In this document: piece by piece, positions 18,197 to 28,328 of the stretch
How the letters are laid out: every line of letters begins with the position of its first letter
Position numbering within the stretch: position 1 is the first letter of the stretch
Position numbers and translations under genes: made by a program
Notes under the pieces: generated by a model
Told to the model about the DNA's origin: nothing
Databases searched by the model: none
What the model saw: only the letters and a program-made list of their open reading frames with translations
NCBI RefSeq assembly: GCF_014652835.1
Contig: NZ_BMZO01000004.1
Span: 162,812-226,811 of the forward strand
Origin: Limoniibacter endophyticus
GTDB taxonomy: Bacteria > Pseudomonadota > Alphaproteobacteria > Rhizobiales > Rhizobiaceae
Length of the DNA stretch: 64,000 bases
Reading direction: 5' to 3'

Positions 18197-19042
18197 GTGA
18201 CACAGCCTCTGGACCGATACGAGTTTGAAAGCATCCTTCGCTTCTACGCCGAATCTGGCGCGGACGAAGCACTGCTGGACGATGCGCCGGATCGTTTCGC
18301 GGAAGCGGCAGCGGCCTTGAAGCAGCGTATCCGTCCTGCGCCAGCAGCGTCATCTGCCGCCCAGTCGCCTTCTCCGGTTGCACAGGCCCGGCCCCAACCG
18401 ATACGGGCAAATGCAGGAAGCGCCAGTCTCCCTGACGAAACGCAGGTTCTCAAAGCGCGAGAAGGCGCTGCAAGTGCGCCCACGCTCGATGCGCTGAAGG
18501 CTCTGCTGGCCGATTTTGATGGTTGCAATCTCAGGACGACTGCGAAAAACCTCGTCTTTGCCGACGGCATCCCCGGGGCTGATCTAATGTTGATCGGTGA
18601 AGCTCCGGGACGCGACGAGGACCTTGAAGGCTTACCTTTTGTCGGCCGATCGGGTCGCCTGCTCGATCGTATCCTTGCTGCCATCGGGATCGATCGTCAG
18701 AGCGCCTATATCGCCAATGTCATTCCATGGCGCCCACCGGGCAACCGCACGCCCACGCCACAGGAAACGGAAATCTGCCGCCCGTTCATCGAACGTCAGA
18801 TAGAACTTGCAAATCCAAAACTCATTGTAACGCTCGGTGGACCGGCCTCGAAGGTCATCGCAGGCGCCAGTGACGGTATTATTCGCCTGCGCGGCAACTG
18901 GCAGGTACATCGCACTGCGTCCGGACTCGAAATTCCCGTCATGCCGACGCTCCACCCGGCCTATCTCCTGCGTAATCCGGCGCACAAGAAGCTCGCATGG
19001 CGTGACTTTCTCGCCATCAAGGCAAGGTTGCGCGCACTATAG
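18197..19042 (+). CDS. udg: Family 4-like uracil-DNA glycosylase lacking two Fe-S cysteines
   Basis: This 281-residue enzyme of the UDG superfamily removes uracil from DNA. Its motifs are GEAPGRDEDLEGLPFVG (motif 1) and PTLHPAYLLRN (motif 2). NVIPWRPPGNRTPTP lies between them, and an Ala/Pro-rich N-terminal extension covers about the first 95 residues. Family 4 enzymes hold a 4Fe-4S cluster with four cysteines. Here only two cysteines exist in the whole protein, in FDGCNL and ETEICRPF. The expected first and third ligands are Phe and Trp. Start is a GTG at 18197 with a poor ribosome-binding site. It diverges from etfQO. Confidence 0.88.
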   Translation: MTQPLDRYEFESILRFYAESGADEALLDDAPDRFAEAAAALKQRIRPAPAASSAAQSPSPVAQARPQPIRANAGSASLPDETQVLKAREGAASAPTLDALKALLADFDGCNLRTTAKNLVFADGIPGADLMLIGEAPGRDEDLEGLPFVGRSGRLLDRILAAIGIDRQSAYIANVIPWRPPGNRTPTPQETEICRPFIERQIELANPKLIVTLGGPASKVIAGASDGIIRLRGNWQVHRTASGLEIPVMPTLHPAYLLRNPAHKKLAWRDFLAIKARLRAL

Positions 19043-19075
19043 CAGTTCTGCAACCGGGCGGGCCGATGAAGAGCG

Positions 19076-20029
19076 CTAACCGGCAGTCGATTGCTGCGCT
19101 GCTCGCTTGCGCAGCTGATGCTCGCGGAAAATGATGAAAAGCCCGGCCGCGATCACCACAAACCCGCCTACAAGAGTATGCATCGTGGGGATGTCACCGA
19201 AGGCGAAATAGCCAATGACGATCGCAAAGATCATCGACGTATATTCAAACGGTGCTACCGTCGAGGCTTCCGCGTAGCGATAGGCTTCTGTCATCAAAAG
19301 CTGCGCCACGCCGCCAAGTATTCCACAGCCAATCAATGCGATGGCCTGAAATGTCGTCAGACTGGTCCAGCCAAAAGGTATCGTCAAAAGGCCAAATACG
19401 GTCGTGGTGATGGAAAACCAGATGACGATCGAGGCGCTGCTTTCGCTTCGCACGAGGTCGCGCACCATGAGAAGCGCGACCGCCGTCAAGGCTGCACCGA
19501 TGAGCGCAACGATAACGCCAAGCGATTGCTTCATCTCTATTGCCTCACCACTGGTGAACAGTGTCAGCTTCGGCCATGAGATGATAACCACGCCGATCAG
19601 ACCGATGACGACTGCGCTCCAGCGATAGATGCGTATGTTCTCTCGCAGGAAAACAGCGGAGAAAACAACGATCAGCAGCGGCTGCGCGTAGCCAAGCGTC
19701 ACCGCCTCCGGCAAAGGCAACAGAATCAGCGCGTAAAAGGCACAAAACATCGAGGCGACGCCTGCCAACCCCCGGATGACATGCCCGAACGGTCGCGCCG
19801 TGCGAAATGCGCCCGCCATCTGGCCAGTCATTTGCAAATAAGCGACGATCAGGACGAAGGCGAAGATCGAGCGGAAGAACACCACCTGTCCCAGCGCCAC
19901 CTCGCCCGCAGCCTTGATAAGGCTCGACATCGAAACGAAGCAGATTACCGCCAGCACCTTGAGACCAATCGCAGTCATCGGCCTGTTGCGGTCCACTGGG
20001 CGCACATTTGGCGCAGCTTGCGATGTCAT
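19076..20029 (-). CDS. DMT-family (EamA) transporter
   Basis: This 317-residue inner-membrane protein has about ten hydrophobic helices arranged as two EamA repeats. The first begins near TAIGLKVLAVICFVSMSSLIKA and includes FFRSIFAFVLIV; the second includes QSLGVIVALIGAALTAVALL and EYTSMIFAIVIGYFAFGD. The substrate is unknown (family members export amino acids, metabolites or drugs). The frame extends to 20125, but the start at 20029 (MTSQAAP) best fits the family. It converges with the udg gene, 33 bases apart, with no obvious hairpin between them. Confidence 0.86.
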   Translation of the reverse strand: MTSQAAPNVRPVDRNRPMTAIGLKVLAVICFVSMSSLIKAAGEVALGQVVFFRSIFAFVLIVAYLQMTGQMAGAFRTARPFGHVIRGLAGVASMFCAFYALILLPLPEAVTLGYAQPLLIVVFSAVFLRENIRIYRWSAVVIGLIGVVIISWPKLTLFTSGEAIEMKQSLGVIVALIGAALTAVALLMVRDLVRSESSASIVIWFSITTTVFGLLTIPFGWTSLTTFQAIALIGCGILGGVAQLLMTEAYRYAEASTVAPFEYTSMIFAIVIGYFAFGDIPTMHTLVGGFVVIAAGLFIIFREHQLRKRAAQQSTAG

Positions 20030-20232
20030 GGAGAAGTCTCTGCTGTCGACGGTACTGGTGATCCTAGTCAAAACCATCTTTGCTGGACTAACGCAAGACA
20101 ATCTCCTGGCAATACTTTGTACCACCTCGCAAATCCCCTTTCGAATATCGGTCGATAAGCGTCCCGAACCGTAGGCAGGCCCGCAGGTTTGCTCTAAGCT
20201 TCCTCTGGATCTAGGGCATTCAAGAGGCTTTC

Positions 20233-22872
20233 ATGCGTACAGAGACTGGCACCGTCTTCCGTCTTCAGGATTATCGTCCGAGCGATTTTCTTATCCCTGA
20301 AACCCGTCTCATTTTCCGGCTCGATCCACGCGAGACACTTGTCACAGCAACGCTGAGCCTCGAGCGCCGCGATCCGGCCGCCGACGTTACCGCTCTCAAA
20401 TTGGCCGGCGACGGCCTCGTGCTCAAAAGCATTTCCATCGATGGAAAAGCCCTGGCAGCCGATGCCTATGAAGCGACCGCCGACTGCCTGATCATCAAGC
20501 AACTGCCCTCCTCCTCCTCCTTCTCCCTGACGATAGAAACGGAAATCGATCCTGAGGAGAACAAGGCACTGATGGGCCTCTATCGCTCCAGTGGCAATTA
20601 TTGCACCCAATGCGAAGCGGAAGGCTTCCGCCGCATCACCTATTTCTATGATCGCCCGGACGTTCTCTCCATCTACTCCGTGCGCATCGAAGCGGATCGT
20701 GCGAACTGCCCGGTCCTGCTTTCCAACGGCAACCCGGGCGCAAGCGGAGATCTTGGCGATGGTCGTCATTTCGCGGAGTGGCACGATCCGCACCCGAAAC
20801 CCAGCTATCTCTTCGCCCTGGTAGCCGGCGATCTGGGCGTCATCCGCGACCATTTCACAACCGCCAGCGGCAAACCGGTCGATCTCGCAATCTATGTCGA
20901 ACACGGCAAGGAAGAGCGTGCCCTCTATGCCATGGACGCGCTCAAGCGTTCGATGAAATGGGACGAGGATGTCTTCGGCTGCGAATATGATCTCGACGTT
21001 TTCAACATCGTGGCCGTGTCGGATTTCAACATGGGCGCGATGGAAAACAAAGGGCTCAATGTCTTCAATGACAAATATGTCCTAGCCGACGAGAAGACCG
21101 CGACGGACGTCGATTACGCGTTGATCGAGGCCATTATCGGTCATGAATATTTTCATAATTGGACTGGCAACAGAATCACTTGCCGCGACTGGTTCCAGCT
21201 CTGCCTCAAGGAAGGGCTTACCGTTTTCCGCGACCACGAGTTTTCCGCCGATCAACGCTCGCGCGCGGTCAAGCGCATTGCGGAAGTGCGTACGCTGCGC
21301 ACGCACCAGTTCCCTGAGGATCAGGGGCCACTCTCTCACCCGGTCCGGCCGGACGTCTATAAAGAGATCAATAATTTCTACACGACGACGATCTATGAGA
21401 AGGGATCGGAGGTCGTGCGCATGATCCGCACCCTGCTTGGCGAGCAAGCATTCCGCGCTGGCATGGACCTCTACCTGAAGCGACACGACGGCGATGCTGC
21501 GACGATAGAGGATTTCGTCAAGTCTTTCGAGGATGCAGCAAAGCTCGACCTTTCGCAATTCTCGCTCTGGTATCATCAGAATGGCACGCCCAAGGTCACG
21601 CTTTCGACAGCATATGACCAAACGGCTGGCACCTTCACCCTTCATCTAAAACAGAGTGCGATCGGCGGCCCCGCCTTGAACACGCGTAAGCCGCTGCTCA
21701 TCCCGCTTGTCTTCGGTCTGCTGGGACGTGACGGGAGTGAGCTCGCATACACCGCCCCACAGGGGGTGGACGGCTCGGTAATTCGCTTTGATGCGATGGA
21801 GAAAAGCTTCGTCTTCGAAGGCTTGAAGGAAAAGCCGATACTCTCCATCAATCGCGGTTTCTCCGCGCCGATTGTGCTGAAAGACGATTTCGACGTCGCC
21901 CACCGCCTCTTTCTGGCCGCCCATGACAGCGACGCATTCAACCGCTGGGAAGCCATCAACGCCTTGCTGATGGACGCCTTGAAAAATGCCGTTGGTCAGG
22001 AAAAGACAGGCGCTGCGCTAGATTTTCCGCCGCAGATTCTTAGCCTTATGGGTAAGATCGCAGAAAATGATTCACTTGAACCCGCCTTCCGCGCCCTCGC
22101 CCTGACCCCACCTTCCGAGGCTGACCTTGCCCGCGAAATCGGTGAAAATATCGATCCGGATGCCATCTATGCAGCCCGCATCGCCTTGCAGGCTTCCATC
22201 GGCAAGGCCAATGCTGCGGCGTTCGAAAAAATATATGCGGCCAATGCGATCAACGGCCCCTTTGCGCCTGATGCCGAGCAATCGGGCAAGCGCTCGCTGC
22301 GCAATGTGCTGCTCGATTATCTGAGCTTGGCCGACGGCGGGCCGGGGCGTGCGCATCAATCGGCTATGCAATCCGGAAACATGACAGACCGCATCGCCGC
22401 TCTCTCCGTTCTGGCGCACCGCTTCCCAGATGCGGACGAGACCCGGACGGAGCTTTCGCGCTTCGAGCACGACTTCCGCAGCGATCCTCTGGTCCTCGAC
22501 AAGTGGATGCAGATCCAGGCGACCATACCGGGTGAGCAGACGGTTGCACGTGTTCGCGCATTGATGAACCATCCGGCCTTTTCCATGCTCAACCCGAACC
22601 GCGTGCGCGCTCTGATCGGGGCCTTCTCTTCCGCCAATCAGACCGCGTTTCATTCAGCGGACGGATCCGGTTACACACTCTTTGCCGAGGTTGTCACCAA
22701 AGCCGACGAGCGTAATCCGCAGCTTGCCGCGCGTCTGGCCATTGCTCTTCGTTCCTGGCGTTCACTCGAACCGGTGCGTCGCGAAAAAGCGCGCGAAACG
22801 CTTGCCGTGATGGCAGCGCGCGAAGGCTGCTCCATCGATCTCTCGGACATTCTGGAGCGAACACTCGCATAG
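20233..22872 (+). CDS. pepN: Aminopeptidase N (M1 family)
   Basis: This 879-residue zinc aminopeptidase removes N-terminal residues from peptides in the cytoplasm. The exopeptidase motif GAMEN is at residues 268-272. The zinc site HEYFHNW starts at residue 304, with the third ligand Glu 23 residues on (LKEGLTVFRD). The substrate-binding Tyr lies in NNFYTTTIYEKGSEV. Length and the C-terminal helical domain match gamma- and alphaproteobacterial PepN. AGAGG precedes the ATG. It is followed by a 181-base promoter region for the kinase gene. Confidence 0.95.
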   Translation: MRTETGTVFRLQDYRPSDFLIPETRLIFRLDPRETLVTATLSLERRDPAADVTALKLAGDGLVLKSISIDGKALAADAYEATADCLIIKQLPSSSSFSLTIETEIDPEENKALMGLYRSSGNYCTQCEAEGFRRITYFYDRPDVLSIYSVRIEADRANCPVLLSNGNPGASGDLGDGRHFAEWHDPHPKPSYLFALVAGDLGVIRDHFTTASGKPVDLAIYVEHGKEERALYAMDALKRSMKWDEDVFGCEYDLDVFNIVAVSDFNMGAMENKGLNVFNDKYVLADEKTATDVDYALIEAIIGHEYFHNWTGNRITCRDWFQLCLKEGLTVFRDHEFSADQRSRAVKRIAEVRTLRTHQFPEDQGPLSHPVRPDVYKEINNFYTTTIYEKGSEVVRMIRTLLGEQAFRAGMDLYLKRHDGDAATIEDFVKSFEDAAKLDLSQFSLWYHQNGTPKVTLSTAYDQTAGTFTLHLKQSAIGGPALNTRKPLLIPLVFGLLGRDGSELAYTAPQGVDGSVIRFDAMEKSFVFEGLKEKPILSINRGFSAPIVLKDDFDVAHRLFLAAHDSDAFNRWEAINALLMDALKNAVGQEKTGAALDFPPQILSLMGKIAENDSLEPAFRALALTPPSEADLAREIGENIDPDAIYAARIALQASIGKANAAAFEKIYAANAINGPFAPDAEQSGKRSLRNVLLDYLSLADGGPGRAHQSAMQSGNMTDRIAALSVLAHRFPDADETRTELSRFEHDFRSDPLVLDKWMQIQATIPGEQTVARVRALMNHPAFSMLNPNRVRALIGAFSSANQTAFHSADGSGYTLFAEVVTKADERNPQLAARLAIALRSWRSLEPVRREKARETLAVMAAREGCSIDLSDILERTLA

Positions 22873-22945
22873 GAACAGGTTATGGAATCAGAATTGGCTC
22901 TGCGGACTCTGTTTGCCCGTAGAGTCAATCAGAAATTTACATTTC

Positions 22946-22954
22946 GTTAACCAT
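22946..22954 (+). promoter_or_regulatory. Candidate CtrA half-site upstream of the PleC-like kinase
   Basis: GTTAACCAT matches the TTAACCAT half-site recognised by the cell-cycle regulator CtrA in alphaproteobacteria. It lies 100 bases before the kinase start in an AT-rich stretch. A nine-base match is weak evidence on its own; the gene it precedes makes it worth noting. Confidence 0.3.
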
Positions 22955-23053
22955 AACTCTGGACAATGCGAATCACCTCTGATTCTCTAGGGACACGATT
23001 CGGGGGCAGCGGCGTTTCCCGATTGGTACTCTAAAGGCAATCTGGGGGCCTTC

Positions 23054-25378
23054 ATGGCAAAGGCGGACGCGTGGCGCGCGACGCGTGGCAGTGCATTGTT
23101 TCAAGGTTGGTTTGCTCCAAGCGGAGAACCTGCCGGAAACGCGCGCCTTATCGCGGCACCCGCCTATCGCAAGCTGCTTGCGCTTGAACCGCTCATCCGT
23201 CGTTCTGTCCCCGCCCTTATCCTTCTTTTTCTCGTGGTGATCGCTGCTGCCCGCATCCTGTCGATGATGAGCGTGCGCGAAACCATCGACGACGGCGCTC
23301 GTACCACGCTGGCTCTCACTTCCGGCCATCTCGCCGGTACGATGAGCGAGATGTTGCGTTCGGGCGAAACGCCTTCCCTAGACACATATCGCGGCATTCT
23401 TTCCGACGCCGAGAGCCGCGGCACGCGCGGAGACTATGTTCTTGCTCTCGTCGACGCGGATATGCGCGTTCTGGCCGCCTCTCCCGAGTGGCGCAAGTGG
23501 ACTGGTCGATCGCTTGAAGAGCTGATCTCCGGTGCTCAACCGCTCTTCCTGTTTGGCAAGCGTGCGGGCGTCATGGAAGTACAGTTCGCCGGCACCACCT
23601 GGTATGCATCACTCGATCTGGTGGGAGACGGCCAGGGTGCAGGTGTCGCTCTCATCTCCAAGGATTCCGTCTTTTCGCAATGGCGTAAATCGGTTGCGCT
23701 CAACGTCGCGCTTTTCGCGCTGACGGCTGGTGTTCTGATTGTCTTGCTATACGCCTATTTCAGCCAGTCGGCACGCGCGCTCACCGCCGATCGCATCTAC
23801 ACGGAAGCCCATCAGCGCATCGATCTCGCCCTTAACCGCGGCCGTTGCGGTCTGTGGGACTGGGACATGGCGCGCGGTCGCATGTACTGGTCGCCCTCCA
23901 TGTACGACATGCTCGGTTATGCGCATTTCGACGACATGCTTTCCTTCGGCGAGGTGGAGCAGTTCATTCATCCGGAAGACGCCAACCTCTTTGAACTGGC
24001 GAACCAGCTCGCCGCCCGCGAAACTGATCACATCGACCAGATTTTCCGTATGCGCCATGCTGACGGCCATTGGGTGTGGGTCCGGGCGCGCGCGCAGGTC
24101 GTCGATCCTGACGCTGCCGAAATGCAGCTCATCGGCATTGCCGTCGACGTCACCGAGCAGCGCACGCTTGCCCAACGCTCGGAAGCAGCTGATATGCGCC
24201 TGCGCACCGCGATCGAAAATATCACGGAATCCTTCGTCCTGTGGGATGCACAGGGCCGCCTCGTCATGTGCAACAGCAAGTATATGCAGGATCAAGGGCT
24301 CGAAAATGCCGATATCATGCCAGGCATGATGCGCTATGATATTGAGAAGCAGGCGATTGCGCCGGTCGTGGAGCGCCGTCTTGCGATGGGATCGCATGGC
24401 CGCAATGCGGCTACCTTCGAACGCCAGCTCTCCGACGGCCGCTGGCTTCAGGTTTCGGAATTGCGTACTCGCGATGGCGGCATCGTCTCCATCGGTTCAG
24501 ATATTACGCTCTTGAAGCAGCACCAGGAAAAACTTGTCGAAAGCGAACGTCGTCTCATGTCGTCCATCTCCGATCTGTCGCTTGCGCGCAAGTCGGAGCA
24601 GCAGCGCGCCCGCGAGTTGGTCGAGCTGAACAAGAAATACATGAAGGAGACCGAGCGCGCCGAGGCGGCCAACCGCGCCAAGTCGGAATTCCTCGCCAAC
24701 ATGTCGCATGAGCTGCGTACACCGCTTAATGCGATCATCGGCTTCTCCGAGGTCATGGAATCCGGCTTGTTCGGCCCGCTTGGTTCGGAAAAATACCAGG
24801 ATTATATCCGCGACATCCACACGAGCGGCAATCATCTGTTAAACGTGATCAACGACATCCTGGACATGTCGAAGATCGAGGCGGGCCAGGTTTCAATCGC
24901 CAGCGAACCGCTCGATCTCAATCCCATCCTCGAGGAAACCGTGCGCGTCCTTTCCTTGCAAGCCAGCCGCAAAAATATCACTCTCGATACGCAAATCGAA
25001 CCAAACATTCGTCTCAATGCCGATCGCCGCGCCATGAAGCAGGTGGCGATCAACCTTCTGTCCAATGCGCTGAAATTCACCAATATTGGCGGGCGGGTCA
25101 CCCTGCGCGCCCGGCTTGCGGGTGATGCCATGGTTCTCTCGATCGAGGACAATGGCTGCGGCATCCCGAAATCCGCTCTTTCGAAGCTCGGTCGTCCATT
25201 CGAGCAGGTGCAAAACCAGTTTTCCAAGAACCACGAGGGTTCCGGCCTGGGCCTCGCCATCTCGCGTTCTCTTGTCGAGCTACATGGGGGTGCACTGCGC
25301 ATCCGCTCCATCGAGCGCAAGGGAACGATTGTCTCGGTCCGCATTCCAGTGCGCGGTTCGCTATCGCAGGCAGCTTAA
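23054..25378 (+). CDS. pleC: Membrane PAS-domain sensor histidine kinase, PleC-like
   Basis: This 774-residue hybrid-less kinase has a first membrane helix at about 52-71 and a sensor loop of about 150 residues. A second helix is near 215-237 (VALNVALFALTAGVLIVLLY). Two PAS domains follow (core GLWDWDMARGRMYWSPSMYD, then FVLWDAQGRLVMCNSKY), then a coiled linker. The HisKA domain has SHELRTPLNAIIGFSEVM (phosphorylated His), and the HATPase has NLLSNALKFT, ENGCGIP-type (DNGCGIP) and GSGLGLAISRSL motifs. This architecture, the ILDMSKIEAGQ segment and the glnE neighbourhood resemble rhizobial/Brucella PleC, which controls DivK phosphorylation in the cell cycle. The kinase call is firm; the PleC identity is inference. 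Its stop overlaps the glnE stop by four bases. Confidence 0.78.
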   Translation: MAKADAWRATRGSALFQGWFAPSGEPAGNARLIAAPAYRKLLALEPLIRRSVPALILLFLVVIAAARILSMMSVRETIDDGARTTLALTSGHLAGTMSEMLRSGETPSLDTYRGILSDAESRGTRGDYVLALVDADMRVLAASPEWRKWTGRSLEELISGAQPLFLFGKRAGVMEVQFAGTTWYASLDLVGDGQGAGVALISKDSVFSQWRKSVALNVALFALTAGVLIVLLYAYFSQSARALTADRIYTEAHQRIDLALNRGRCGLWDWDMARGRMYWSPSMYDMLGYAHFDDMLSFGEVEQFIHPEDANLFELANQLAARETDHIDQIFRMRHADGHWVWVRARAQVVDPDAAEMQLIGIAVDVTEQRTLAQRSEAADMRLRTAIENITESFVLWDAQGRLVMCNSKYMQDQGLENADIMPGMMRYDIEKQAIAPVVERRLAMGSHGRNAATFERQLSDGRWLQVSELRTRDGGIVSIGSDITLLKQHQEKLVESERRLMSSISDLSLARKSEQQRARELVELNKKYMKETERAEAANRAKSEFLANMSHELRTPLNAIIGFSEVMESGLFGPLGSEKYQDYIRDIHTSGNHLLNVINDILDMSKIEAGQVSIASEPLDLNPILEETVRVLSLQASRKNITLDTQIEPNIRLNADRRAMKQVAINLLSNALKFTNIGGRVTLRARLAGDAMVLSIEDNGCGIPKSALSKLGRPFEQVQNQFSKNHEGSGLGLAISRSLVELHGGALRIRSIERKGTIVSVRIPVRGSLSQAA

Positions 25379-28305
25379 GGTCTAAGGACGGCGCCAACGA
25401 GCTTTTCGAAACCGTCCCGCACCATCGTCATGGCTTCGTCGATCTGCGCTTCCAGAACCGCCATGTCAGGAGCGTCCCCCACTGCCAGAAGACGATCGGC
25501 TAGTCCCGGCGGAATATCATCCGGGTCGAGCGGCCCCGTCAGACAAAGCGCGATCATCTGCGAGATGCCCGTATAGAGCCGGTGCGCCGCCGCCAGTTCG
25601 TCCGCCATCTGCGGCGTAGCCGCTCCGCCTTGGAGCTGCGACAATATTTCGACCGTCGATGTGGTTTCGGTGGCTGCAGGAACCTTAGCCGTCAGCCGTG
25701 CCACCTGGGCGATAAATTCGAGGTCGATCAACCCGCCTTTGGCGAGCTTCAAATCCCATCGGTTTTTGGCCGGCTTCTCTTCCTCCAGCAGCGCACGCAT
25801 TTCTGCTGCGTCTGCACGTACCTTCGCCGCATCATGCTTCGCGCTGACAATCTTGCGCACATCGGCTTCAACCTTGGCGCAGAACTCCAAATCACCCGCG
25901 ATCGCGCGGGCACGCGTCAGGGCCATATGCTCCCAGGTCCATGCTTCGCTCGCCTGATAGCGGCGGAACGAGTCTATATGCGTTGCCACCGGTCCTTTAT
26001 TGCCGGAGGGGCGAAGGCGCAGATCGATTTCGTAGAGCACGCCTTCAGCAGTCGGGGCTGAAACCGCTGCGATAAGCCGCTGCGTCAATCGCGCGAAATA
26101 TTGCGAGCTTGCCAGAGGCTTTTCGCCATCGCTTTCATCAGCTTCCGGATCGTGATCATAAAGCAGAATCAGATCGACGTCGGAACCCGCGGACAGTTCG
26201 CGGCTGCCGAGCTTACCCATACACAATAGTGCAATCGCACTGCCTCTTACCCTGCCGTGGCGCGTCTCCATCTCTTCGATCACCGCTTCAAGCGCGGTGC
26301 CGATCGTCAGGTCGGCAAGGTCTGAAAATGCTGCCCCCGCACGCGCCCCGTCGATCGTGCCGGTCAAAAGACGAATTCCTATCAGGAATTTCTGCTCTGC
26401 GGCGAAGATGCGCAACCGGTTGAGGCGCTCTTCATAGATTGGCGCGTTACCCAGGAACGCCTCTAGCCGCGACGCCAGATAATCGCGATCCGGCAATTCG
26501 GAGAGGATTGCGGGATCGAGCAAGCCATCGAACACATGGGGGCGCTTGGTCACGATGTCGGCCAGTCGCGGCGCCGATCCCATGATCGTTGCCAATAATT
26601 GGAGCAGACCAGGATTTGAATGGAGCAGGGAAAAGAGCTGAATGCCTGCGGGCAGTCCTTGCAACAAGCTGTCCAGTCGCAACACCGCTTCATCGGCACG
26701 CCGGGTTTCGCCGAAGGCCTTGAGAAGTGCCGGCGTCAATTCCGTCAGTCGTTCGCGCGCTTCGGCGGAGCGTGTCGAGCGATAGCGTCCGAAGTGCCAG
26801 ACGCGGATGATGCGTGCAATGTCGCTTGGTCTCTTGAAGCCCAGCGAAGCGAGTGTATTCAACGTGTCGGGATCATCCTCGTCGCCTGTGAAAACGAGAT
26901 TGCCGATGCCCGAGGAAAGCGACGGCGCCGTCTCGAACAGCTCGGCGTAATGTTTTTCGACCGTCTGCAAGATCGTCGTGAACCGCGAGACGAAATCTGT
27001 CTCGCCGACCAAACGCGCGATCCGCTCCACGCCCTCATCATCGGTTGGCATCAAATGCGTCTGCTCGTCATTGACCATCTGGATCGCGTTCTCGACCTTG
27101 CGCAGGAACCAGTAGGCTGCTGTCATTTCGTCGCGCGTATCGGCGTCGATCCACTTGCGCTTTTCAAGTTCGGCAAGGACCTCCACCGTCTTCTTGCCGC
27201 GCAACTCCGGCACCCGCCCGCCCGCTATCAGCTGCTGCGTCTGCACGAAGAACTCGATCTCGCGGATACCACCGCGCCCCAGCTTGACGTTGTGCCCCTT
27301 GACCGCCACCGCGCCGTGCCCCTTGTGGGCGTGGATTTGCCGCTTGATAGAATGCACATCGGCAATTGCTGCGTAATCGAGATATTTTCGCCAGACATAT
27401 GGTTGCAGTTCGCGAAGGAAGGCTTCACCAGCCTTGATGTCCCCCGCGATCGCGCAGGCCTTGATCATGGCCGCGCGTTCCCAGTTCTGGCCGCGGCTTT
27501 CATAATAAACGAGTGCAGCGCCAACAGGGATACAAAGCGGTGTGGAGCCAGGGTCGGGCCGCAGGCGCAAGTCTGTTCGAAACACATAGCCATGCTCGGT
27601 CCGGTCCTGCAGAATGCGCATCATGCGCTGCGTCAGCTTGGAAAAAAGGTCACCTGCTTCCATTCGGTCCAAAATTGCCGGAGCATCAGGATCGAGGAAC
27701 GAGATCAGGTCGATGTCAGACGAGAAGTTCAGTTCTCGCGCGCCGAGCTTGCCCATTGCCAGGACGATCCAGCCGCTTCCTCTGCCCGGTTGGCTCTCGT
27801 CAGGCAATGCGATCTTGCCGCGTCCATGGGCTTCACGCAGCAGGAAGTTCACCGTCGCATTGACACAGGCGCTCGCCAGATCGCTCAGGCGCTCCACAGT
27901 TACCTGCGGCTCCACATTGTTTGCGATATCGTCCAATGCGATGAGGAAGTGAGCCTGCGCCTTCAACTGGCGCAATAGCCGCATCACGTCCTTTTCGGTC
28001 TCGGCAAAACCGACGCGCTCCAGTTCCGCACGCAACTGCGCCAGTCGTTCTTCGACGGATAAGTCGAACAGCGCTTCCAATGTCTGGGGCCTGCGGCGCA
28101 CACTGTCACGCATGAAGGGCGACAGATCAAACAACGCTTCAATGAACCGGACTTGTTCGCCTTCAGCTTTCAGGAGGTGCGCAAGCGCGGCAGCCGATCC
28201 TTCGATGTCCTCTCCGAGTTCCTTGCGGAACTTTCGGGCGTGTTCCGCGTCCAGCGGATGGAGCGAGCGCACGGCCAGTTTCAGTTCTGCAATCGTCTCG
28301 GCCAT
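25375..28305 (-). CDS. glnE: Bifunctional glutamine synthetase adenylyltransferase/adenylyl-removing enzyme
   Basis: This 976-residue protein attaches AMP to and removes it from glutamine synthetase in response to PII status. It contains two nucleotidyltransferase halves. The first has LGARELNFSSDIDLISF (adenylyl-removing domain). The second has LGSRELSAGSDVDLILLYD (adenylyl-transferase domain). Both G-S-x2-D-x-D signatures are intact, and helical domains follow each. The length fits the family. It converges with the PleC-like gene, with overlapping stops (TTAA), and lies 23 bases downstream of a sensor kinase gene on the same strand, so it may be read through from that operon. Confidence 0.95.
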   Translation of the reverse strand: MAETIAELKLAVRSLHPLDAEHARKFRKELGEDIEGSAAALAHLLKAEGEQVRFIEALFDLSPFMRDSVRRRPQTLEALFDLSVEERLAQLRAELERVGFAETEKDVMRLLRQLKAQAHFLIALDDIANNVEPQVTVERLSDLASACVNATVNFLLREAHGRGKIALPDESQPGRGSGWIVLAMGKLGARELNFSSDIDLISFLDPDAPAILDRMEAGDLFSKLTQRMMRILQDRTEHGYVFRTDLRLRPDPGSTPLCIPVGAALVYYESRGQNWERAAMIKACAIAGDIKAGEAFLRELQPYVWRKYLDYAAIADVHSIKRQIHAHKGHGAVAVKGHNVKLGRGGIREIEFFVQTQQLIAGGRVPELRGKKTVEVLAELEKRKWIDADTRDEMTAAYWFLRKVENAIQMVNDEQTHLMPTDDEGVERIARLVGETDFVSRFTTILQTVEKHYAELFETAPSLSSGIGNLVFTGDEDDPDTLNTLASLGFKRPSDIARIIRVWHFGRYRSTRSAEARERLTELTPALLKAFGETRRADEAVLRLDSLLQGLPAGIQLFSLLHSNPGLLQLLATIMGSAPRLADIVTKRPHVFDGLLDPAILSELPDRDYLASRLEAFLGNAPIYEERLNRLRIFAAEQKFLIGIRLLTGTIDGARAGAAFSDLADLTIGTALEAVIEEMETRHGRVRGSAIALLCMGKLGSRELSAGSDVDLILLYDHDPEADESDGEKPLASSQYFARLTQRLIAAVSAPTAEGVLYEIDLRLRPSGNKGPVATHIDSFRRYQASEAWTWEHMALTRARAIAGDLEFCAKVEADVRKIVSAKHDAAKVRADAAEMRALLEEEKPAKNRWDLKLAKGGLIDLEFIAQVARLTAKVPAATETTSTVEILSQLQGGAATPQMADELAAAHRLYTGISQMIALCLTGPLDPDDIPPGLADRLLAVGDAPDMAVLEAQIDEAMTMVRDGFEKLVGAVLRP

Positions 28306-28328
28306 GGTCTGCTCTCCCTAACAACCTG

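Noticed and set aside
26620..27978. 452-codon plus-strand frame antisense to glnE
   Set aside because: High-GC antisense shadow; the glnE protein with both nucleotidyltransferase motifs is on the other strand.
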